DNA of 9,239 nt from an uncultured Bacilli bacterium (GTDB lineage: Bacteria; Bacillota_I; Bacilli_A; RF39; UBA660). Position numbers and translations under genes: made by a program. The notes below the pieces were generated by a model. It was not told the DNA's origin and ran no database searches. It worked only from the letters and a program-made list of their open reading frames with translations. The DNA is taken from positions 1 to 9,239 of the forward strand of contig CAKOKF010000042.1 of assembly GCA_934090775.1 (NCBI GenBank). The letters are read 5' to 3'. Below are positions 4,954 to 9,239 of this stretch, piece by piece. The first letter of the stretch is position 1. Every line of letters begins with the position of its first letter.

Positions 4954-7707
4954 TCACCTTTTCATACTAGTTGCTTGGTTGGCCTCTGGTATTTTTTTTC
5001 TACTTTCTGCATCCGCAATAAATTTTGTCATATCAACACCTTTGGCAACTTCATTAAAAATTTCCTCTTTTTCAATACTTGTTGATGTAGTTTTATAACA
5101 GTTCCATATTTTAACTTTTGTTTCTGTATCATAAGCATCCGATTCGGCAAGCATTTTTTTAAAATAGTATTCTCTATCAAGAACCATAACTGGTACATCA
5201 AACTCCGAAGCAGCTTTCAAACTATTATCAATAAGTTTTGCTTTCTTAATTAAATCGATAAAATAAGCGAGCATCTCGTTAAAAGAAGCAGCACTTGAAG
5301 AAGGCATTTCTGTTATAGTCTCACTATATTTTTTTAAAATACTTTTTATCTCAAAATTATTAGCAGTCTTACGAATTGCCTCTTTATCTTCAGACTTTAA
5401 AAATGCTAATTTAGTTTTAAATAACCTATCTAAATTATTAAATTCTTCCTGCTCTAAAGAATCAACAATCATAATAACATAATCTGGTTTTCTTTTTATT
5501 TGATTGCCCTTTAGTTTATTAGAATTTCTACGTTCAATTACAACTTCGCTATAAAATTTATTAACTGTCTTAAGAAGCATTGATGGAACATGAAACTTTG
5601 CCCGAGCACGATTTTCTTTCTGAAGTTCTCTGGAACCAGCATAAGCTTTAGCATTACTTCCTATCGAGTCAATGTCAGTATTGCTCATCCCTAATATGGC
5701 TCCACCTTCTAAATAATCAAAACCTAAAACAACTTTATACTGATCTCTTAATGAGAATATGCCTCTTTCATTAAGATAACTACAAGCCACAAAATGATCC
5801 TGCAATTGTGGACGATCTAACCAATCTTCACAATAATTATCATCTACAGCCGCTGAGCATGAACCAATACAATGAACAAAAAGACGAAGTTTTTCTCTAG
5901 GTATGCAAGCCTTAATTTTGGTACCATGATAATTAATTGTTCTTAAAGTACTGTCTTTAGGTCCATATACAGCCTGTTTTTCTTCAATTCGATACAATGA
6001 TTTAGAATATAATTCCGTATATTTAGCTCTTAAGAAATTCTCCAAAGGTATTTCTAAATCATATTCTATCTTAGTATTTAAACTATTATATAAATTAATT
6101 AAATCAGCATTATTGTTAACATTAACAATTCTATTAATTAACTCTAGATAATTATATAGACCTTCTGGTAACTCACTTGTTTTTAATTCATCCAAAATAT
6201 TATTACCATCATTACCATGACAATACTCATAATCAATATATTGTGCTTCTTTTAAGTCTATATTAAATAATAATCTCAGCAAGTTATTTTTATTAAATTC
6301 TAAGTCTCGAAAATTATCAAAGAAATATTGTTTTTTTAAATCAGTATATTGTTTTAACATCTCCACATCTTTTATATGGTAAACATTATTAGGTACTTGT
6401 AAAACTGCTACTAATTTTTTAATAATCTCTAAAGAAATATCAGTAATATTTAATGAATTAATTAACTCGGAATAATCTCTAATATTATCTATGATATTTT
6501 TAATCATTAAAGTAATATCATAATCTTGATAATTATATGCTTCTAAAATCTTCTTAAAAACTGCTAATTCTTTATCATTTAAGTTAGCTAAAGACATCTG
6601 AATATTTATATCATTAATAAATCTCTCAAAATGTTCTTCTTTAAGCGTAAAAATATTAGTTTTTAAAGAAGTAGCTAAAAAAGTATTAAAAATATTTTCA
6701 TTCTTAGTCTGGTAATTTAAAATCCACTTAGTTCTCTCATAAAAATCTTTAACAGAAATATTTAACTCTTTACAATAAGCATGCACCAGTTCTTCATCTT
6801 GAATTATTTCTTCAGATAACAAACAATTAATAGCAATATCTATTCTTTTTTTCTTTATACACAAATCTCGAAATTGACAAGAACTAACTAAACAGAAAGG
6901 CACTTTTCTTTTAACATCAACTAATTCTATTAAATAATCTATATTTTCACTAATTAAATCTGAAAAAGACTTTTCAGCAGAATTTCTAACAGCTCCATCA
7001 TAACGATCTTTCTCTTTTAACATACTTAATAAATACCAGAACTCATCCAAAGTAAAATTATTCTTTAATTCAAACAAATTTACAGCAAAAAAATAATTTC
7101 CTAAACTATAAGGTAGTTCAACGTTTCTTCTTAAAATATTTACTAATAATTTCAAATTATTTGCTGAATAATCACAGATATTTTTAATCAAAGAAAAATG
7201 ATTACCTTTTAAAATTAACTCAACAAAATTATCACATTCCTCTAAACGAGGACTAACACTATCGCTATTCTTTAAATAATTTATAAAAAAGTCTTCATGA
7301 TCTTTTACAAAAGCATTTAATTTAGATCTATCATCTACCATTTTGCCATCTACTATGAGAAATTTATAGGGTAAAAAATTGACAAAAAAATTATTTAATT
7401 TTCTTGTATAATTATATTTTTGAAAAGCCATATCAAACAAGGTAGCAAGTTCAATTTTAGTAAAACTAAAACCATTGTGAAACATATAAACCAAGATATC
7501 TTCATCACTTAAAAAATAATCCATCAATTCTTCTAAAGTCTTTCGATCATTTAAATTTAATCTAATATCATTATTTTTAAACAAATCATATCTTCCACTT
7601 TTATAAATAGCATAAATTAAAGCATTAGAACTAATCCTTTCATAATTTGGTAATTCTTCTAAACTATTTATTTTTTTTAACTTATTTATAAGTTCTTCAA
7701 TTTTCAT
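4954..7707 (-). CDS. Large helical-repeat protein with cysteine-rich C-terminal domain, unknown function
   Basis: A 917-residue, apparently soluble protein without signal peptide or membrane segments. Residues 1 to about 575 are Lys/Asn/Leu/Ile-rich, almost entirely helical, in short helical pairs like a solenoid. From about 585 the composition changes to a folded domain. It starts LRLFVHCIGSC (607-617), with cysteines 601, 613, 617, 626 and 642 and histidines 612 and 638. It continues with VVLGFDYLEGGAILG (659-673), EVVIERR (721-727), KPDYVIMIVDS (740-750), a helical insert to about 825, and SLKAASEF then DVPVMVLDREYYF (829-849). From memory, this series resembles a C-terminal region in large uncharacterised Firmicutes proteins; I cannot name or check it. 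The last 50 residues are charged helix. GAGG lies 11 bases before the ATG, a slightly long gap. It shares an operon with the 129-residue gene, which starts at its stop codon. No catalytic activity can be assigned. Confidence 0.85.
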   Translation of the reverse strand: MKIEELINKLKKINSLEELPNYERISSNALIYAIYKSGRYDLFKNNDIRLNLNDRKTLEELMDYFLSDEDILVYMFHNGFSFTKIELATLFDMAFQKYNYTRKLNNFFVNFLPYKFLIVDGKMVDDRSKLNAFVKDHEDFFINYLKNSDSVSPRLEECDNFVELILKGNHFSLIKNICDYSANNLKLLVNILRRNVELPYSLGNYFFAVNLFELKNNFTLDEFWYLLSMLKEKDRYDGAVRNSAEKSFSDLISENIDYLIELVDVKRKVPFCLVSSCQFRDLCIKKKRIDIAINCLLSEEIIQDEELVHAYCKELNISVKDFYERTKWILNYQTKNENIFNTFLATSLKTNIFTLKEEHFERFINDINIQMSLANLNDKELAVFKKILEAYNYQDYDITLMIKNIIDNIRDYSELINSLNITDISLEIIKKLVAVLQVPNNVYHIKDVEMLKQYTDLKKQYFFDNFRDLEFNKNNLLRLLFNIDLKEAQYIDYEYCHGNDGNNILDELKTSELPEGLYNYLELINRIVNVNNNADLINLYNSLNTKIEYDLEIPLENFLRAKYTELYSKSLYRIEEKQAVYGPKDSTLRTINYHGTKIKACIPREKLRLFVHCIGSCSAAVDDNYCEDWLDRPQLQDHFVACSYLNERGIFSLRDQYKVVLGFDYLEGGAILGMSNTDIDSIGSNAKAYAGSRELQKENRARAKFHVPSMLLKTVNKFYSEVVIERRNSNKLKGNQIKRKPDYVIMIVDSLEQEEFNNLDRLFKTKLAFLKSEDKEAIRKTANNFEIKSILKKYSETITEMPSSSAASFNEMLAYFIDLIKKAKLIDNSLKAASEFDVPVMVLDREYYFKKMLAESDAYDTETKVKIWNCYKTTSTSIEKEEIFNEVAKGVDMTKFIADAESRKKIPEANQATSMKR

Positions 7708-7730
7708 TATTAAATCAACCTCTTATCACT

Positions 7731-7759
7731 ATTTTACATATTATTTAGCCTATTAGCAA
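7731..7759 (-). promoter_or_regulatory. Sigma-A-like promoter of the 917-residue gene
   Basis: On the minus strand TTGCTA (7759-7754) and TAAAAT (7736-7731) are separated by 17 bp. A start near 7724 would give a leader of under 20 bases carrying AAGAGG. The rest of the 7708-7858 gap holds a T7 run (about 7816-7822) but no convincing GC stem, so I see no terminator for the nucleotidyltransferase gene; its transcript may read through into this operon. Confidence 0.5.
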
Positions 7760-7858
7760 GAATTATCAGTTAATATGCTAATCATTAGTTAAATGGTTAT
7801 CTTTTAACAAAAGTCAAAAAAATTAATATCTTCTCTTATTTCCTTTATTGCCATCATA

Positions 7859-8374
7859 TTATTTAAAATACTCTTCTTGAAATTTAATTAGTTTTCTTTC
7901 TCTACCCTTTTCGATATTATTTTCCGGATTAATAAGTCTTAACCCACTTTCCATAAAGTCAGAAAAAGTTAATGATAGAAGATGTCCACCTTTAATATCA
8001 TAATACAAACCATCAACATTATATTGCATCGAAGAAAATAAGTCCTCAGCAGTCCAAAGGTCTATTTTTGTACCATTATATGTGAATTTGAAACCACCAA
8101 ATCTATTTAATTCATAATTTATATTAAATTTTTTTAAGACACTTAAAATCCAATCTTGATATTCCAATCCTAAAACAACAAAATCCAAATCTTTAGGAGT
8201 ACGTGCCATAATTAAATCTCTAATCGAGCCACCAACTAAATAAATTGGTGCAATCTGGGATATGGAAATAGCTGGATAAAAATGATTTTCAACATATCTT
8301 TCTAAACGCATGGTAAGGTTTAAGTCACAAGTAAATTCATCTGGTTTTTCATTATATTTAATGTTAATTTTCAT
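7859..8374 (-). CDS. Stand-alone nucleotidyltransferase, poly(A) polymerase/CCA-adding head domain
   Basis: A 171-residue protein consisting essentially of the catalytic head of the class II poly(A) polymerase/CCA-adding superfamily. It shows LVGGSIRD (46-53), PKDLDFVV (60-67) with the metal-binding pair D62 and D64, FGGFKF (92-97), and KIDLW (103-107) with the third carboxylate D105. YNVDGLYYD (118-126) stands where CCA enzymes have RRDFTINA-like sequence, but the arginines are missing. The C-terminal neck, body and tail domains that bind tRNA in 380-450-residue enzymes are absent, so ordinary CCA addition is unlikely. The chemistry should be transfer of a nucleotide from an NTP; the acceptor is unknown. 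The ATG at 8374 is the first possible start, since an in-frame TAA lies three codons upstream. There is no Shine-Dalgarno sequence, and the predicted promoter would give an almost leaderless mRNA. It sits between a decayed gene and the 917-residue operon on the same strand. Confidence 0.85.
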   Translation of the reverse strand: MKINIKYNEKPDEFTCDLNLTMRLERYVENHFYPAISISQIAPIYLVGGSIRDLIMARTPKDLDFVVLGLEYQDWILSVLKKFNINYELNRFGGFKFTYNGTKIDLWTAEDLFSSMQYNVDGLYYDIKGGHLLSLTFSDFMESGLRLINPENNIEKGRERKLIKFQEEYFK

Positions 8375-8385
8375 AAAGGCTTATT

Positions 8386-8414
8386 AATATAGTGTATGTT
8401 TTAATGAACGGCAA
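8386..8414 (-). promoter_or_regulatory. Promoter of the nucleotidyltransferase gene
   Basis: On the minus strand TTGCCG (8414-8409, 4 of 6) and TATATT (8391-8386, 5 of 6) are 17 bp apart. The -10 box ends 11 bases before the ATG at 8374, so the transcript would begin only about five bases before the start codon. That agrees with the lack of any ribosome binding site. Confidence 0.5.
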
Positions 8415-8436
8415 ATCATATTTTTTAATTTTAACA

Positions 8437-9073
8437 TTAGTAATCTTGACTATAATAATGTACAGTTAATTTTTTTACTTTTGCGTTTTTCATTTCTATC
8501 TTATAGCCAGCCCCATTGCGATATAACGGTGTATTTACGTCTTCTGAAACATAAACTCTTACTTCTATTTTTTTGCTTTCCATGTAAGTATCATAAGATT
8601 TTCCCATAATTATTTTCATAAATCTTTTTAATTCTTCAGGAGTTTTTCTATTATCCATAGCATTCATTGCTGTAATTTGTCTAATAAGTTCCTCTCTTAC
8701 TTCTTTAGCACTTACTTTTCCTTTTACTTCTATTTCAAATATTCTTGAATAATCACTTTTCTGGCATTAAAAATTTAAGCAAGGATCAAAAACATATTCT
8801 ATATCATCAAATTTAAAGCAAATCCAAGAATGATAATATCCTGGTGTTTGCCAGCACCAGCCTTCAAGATTCCCTTTAACCATTAAATCAAATAATAAGC
8901 CTTCATCTTTTACTAATATTTCTATATATAAATTACTTAACTTTTACATTAAATATTCAACAACTGTTGAATCAATTTTTTTAGACCGCCAATATTTTAA
9001 ATTTATCTTCACGTTTTATTTCTTTTCATAAATTAATTTTATTTGATATTTCACTAACTTCAATCATTATCAT
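8437..9073 (-). pseudogene. Decayed transglutaminase-like gene
   Basis: Coding-quality sequence broken by several lesions. From an ATG at 9073 or 9067 one frame reads MIEVSEISNKINL, TGA (9028-9026), KEIKREDKFKILAV, TAA (8983-8981). After a shift of frame near the A7 run at about 8982-8976 it continues with KKIDSTVVEYLM, TAA (8946-8944), KLSNLYIEILVKDEGLLFD, then GWCWQT, YYHSWICFKFDD, EYVFDPCLNF, TAA (8769-8767), CQKSDYSRIFEIEVKGK and so on to a final TAA at 8437. Cys in GWCWQT, His in HSW and Asp in VFDP match the Cys-His-Asp triad order of transglutaminase-like (papain-fold) enzymes. Only about nine residues separate Cys from His, far fewer than usual, so an internal deletion is likely. The last 76 codons (8667-8437) stay open from an ATG but have no ribosome binding site, so I read them as the surviving 3' end and not as a separate gene. 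The other genes here do stop at TAA, so codon reassignment does not explain the stops. Confidence 0.75.
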
Positions 9074-9080
9074 TAATAAC

Positions 9081-9118
9081 GTCAATTATACATACTATTT
9101 TGTATTAGTATAATTGAC
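9081..9118. promoter_or_regulatory. Large inverted repeat carrying -10 boxes on both strands
   Basis: GTCAATTATAC (9081-9091) and GTATAATTGAC (9108-9118) are perfect 11-bp inverted copies; ATAC/GTAT adds four further pairs next to a two-base bulge. Each arm contains TATAAT on one strand. On the minus strand this -10 (9090-9085) ends 11 bases before the pseudogene ATG at 9073, while its -35 position (TTATAC) is poor. No T-run follows on either side, so a terminator is unlikely. It could be an operator, or a pair of back-to-back promoter elements. Confidence 0.5.
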
Positions 9119-9132
9119 TCAGAATGTCAACA

Positions 9133-9148
9133 TTAGAAATATTTCTAA
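9133..9148. repeat. Perfect 16-bp palindrome
   Basis: TTAGAAATATTTCTAA is an uninterrupted palindrome in the otherwise gene-free stretch 9119-9209. A site for a dimeric regulator is possible. It lies about 60 bp upstream of the outward promoter at 9210 and 15 bp beyond the inverted repeat. In sequence this AT-rich, a chance origin cannot be excluded. Confidence 0.4.
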
Positions 9149-9209
9149 ATTTTATATTAAGGCATTATCATAAGTTAAACATACATATACAAAATAAAAG
9201 CAAAAATAT

Positions 9210-9237
9210 TTGACAACTAGAGATCACATGCTATACT
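9210..9237 (+). promoter_or_regulatory. Near-consensus sigma-A promoter reading out of the window
   Basis: TTGACA (9210-9215), a 16-bp spacer and TATACT (9232-9237) preceded by TGC give a perfect -35 box and an extended -10 on the plus strand. The transcribed gene lies beyond 9239 and cannot be identified. This is the best promoter match in the window and suggests a well-expressed gene to the right. Confidence 0.7.
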
Positions 9238-9239
9238 GC

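Noticed and set aside
4954..4956. Genetic code 4 (TGA as tryptophan) considered because of the AT-rich mollicute-like composition.
   Set aside because: TGA ends the 917-residue gene exactly where the next start codon lies, another TGA follows two codons later, and tryptophan is encoded by TGG.
5500..5600. EVVIERR in the 917-residue protein considered as the E-x-E turn of an ADP-ribosyltransferase.
   Set aside because: The spacing is E-x3-E, and no matching R...STS strand pattern is visible upstream.
5926..5943. R589-x4-H594 in the 917-residue protein resembles the HEPN RNase motif, which would suit a pairing with a nucleotidyltransferase.
   Set aside because: The surrounding LRTINYHGTKIKACIP looks like strand and not helix, HEPN domains are all-helical, and the nucleotidyltransferase is of the poly(A)/CCA type and not an MNT antitoxin.
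7708..7858. T7 run near 7816-7822 considered as a terminator of the nucleotidyltransferase gene.
   Set aside because: No stable stem precedes it on the minus strand; only short AT-only pairings are present.
8767..8769. In-frame TAA in the transglutaminase-like region considered as a reassigned or read-through codon.
   Set aside because: TAA ends the ATPase, 129-residue and nucleotidyltransferase genes normally, and other stops and a frameshift occur in the same region.
9010..9060. A short GTG-started frame reading VKINLKY at 9012, similar to MKINIKY at the start of the nucleotidyltransferase.
   Set aside because: The overlapping frame reading KEIKREDKFKILAV fits the pseudogene better, and the seven-residue similarity in AT-rich DNA is easily due to chance.

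Overview
The window is strongly AT-rich DNA. Its ribosome binding sites are of the AGGAGG type, its promoters look like sigma-A promoters, and its stop codons are TAA, TAG and TGA. This fits an uncultured low-GC Bacillota (Firmicutes) that uses genetic code 11. TGA ends the 917-codon gene and tryptophan is written TGG, which argues against a code-4 mollicute. I cannot place it more precisely. There is no rRNA, tRNA, transposase, integrase or CRISPR array.

Left part, positions 1-3960, all minus strand: a sensing-and-transport locus. A MacB-type ABC exporter, made of an ATPase and an 868-872-residue FtsX-family permease, is followed after a terminator-like hairpin by an OmpR-family response regulator that runs off the left edge. 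A histidine kinase gene probably lies beyond it. The exporter promoter has a good -10 box but no -35 box. Instead it carries two perfect 8-bp direct repeats 11 bp apart, the architecture of an OmpR/PhoB-type activator site. The likely circuit is that the regulator switches on the exporter, perhaps against a peptide antibiotic or cell-envelope stress.

Middle, 4030-4560: one short plus-strand gene for a 105-residue lysine- and tyrosine-rich protein of unknown function. It has its own extended -10 promoter, a strong ribosome binding site and a terminator. It converges with the minus-strand genes to its right, and three hairpins lie in the 170-bp gap between them.

Right part, 4559-9073, all minus strand: an accessory-looking region. 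In transcription order it holds a decayed transglutaminase-like gene (pseudogene), a stand-alone poly(A)-polymerase/CCA-type nucleotidyltransferase head domain, and a two-gene operon of a 917-residue protein of unknown function overlapping a 129-132-residue protein, also unknown. The pseudogene and the nucleotidyltransferase both lack a Shine-Dalgarno sequence, and each has a -10 box ending about 11 bases before its ATG, which suggests leaderless transcripts. The 917-residue protein has a long helical N-terminal part and a distinct cysteine-rich C-terminal domain, and is the best candidate here for something undescribed.

The right edge, 9074-9239, has no gene. It holds a large inverted repeat, a perfect 16-bp palindrome and a near-consensus promoter that reads out of the window to the right.
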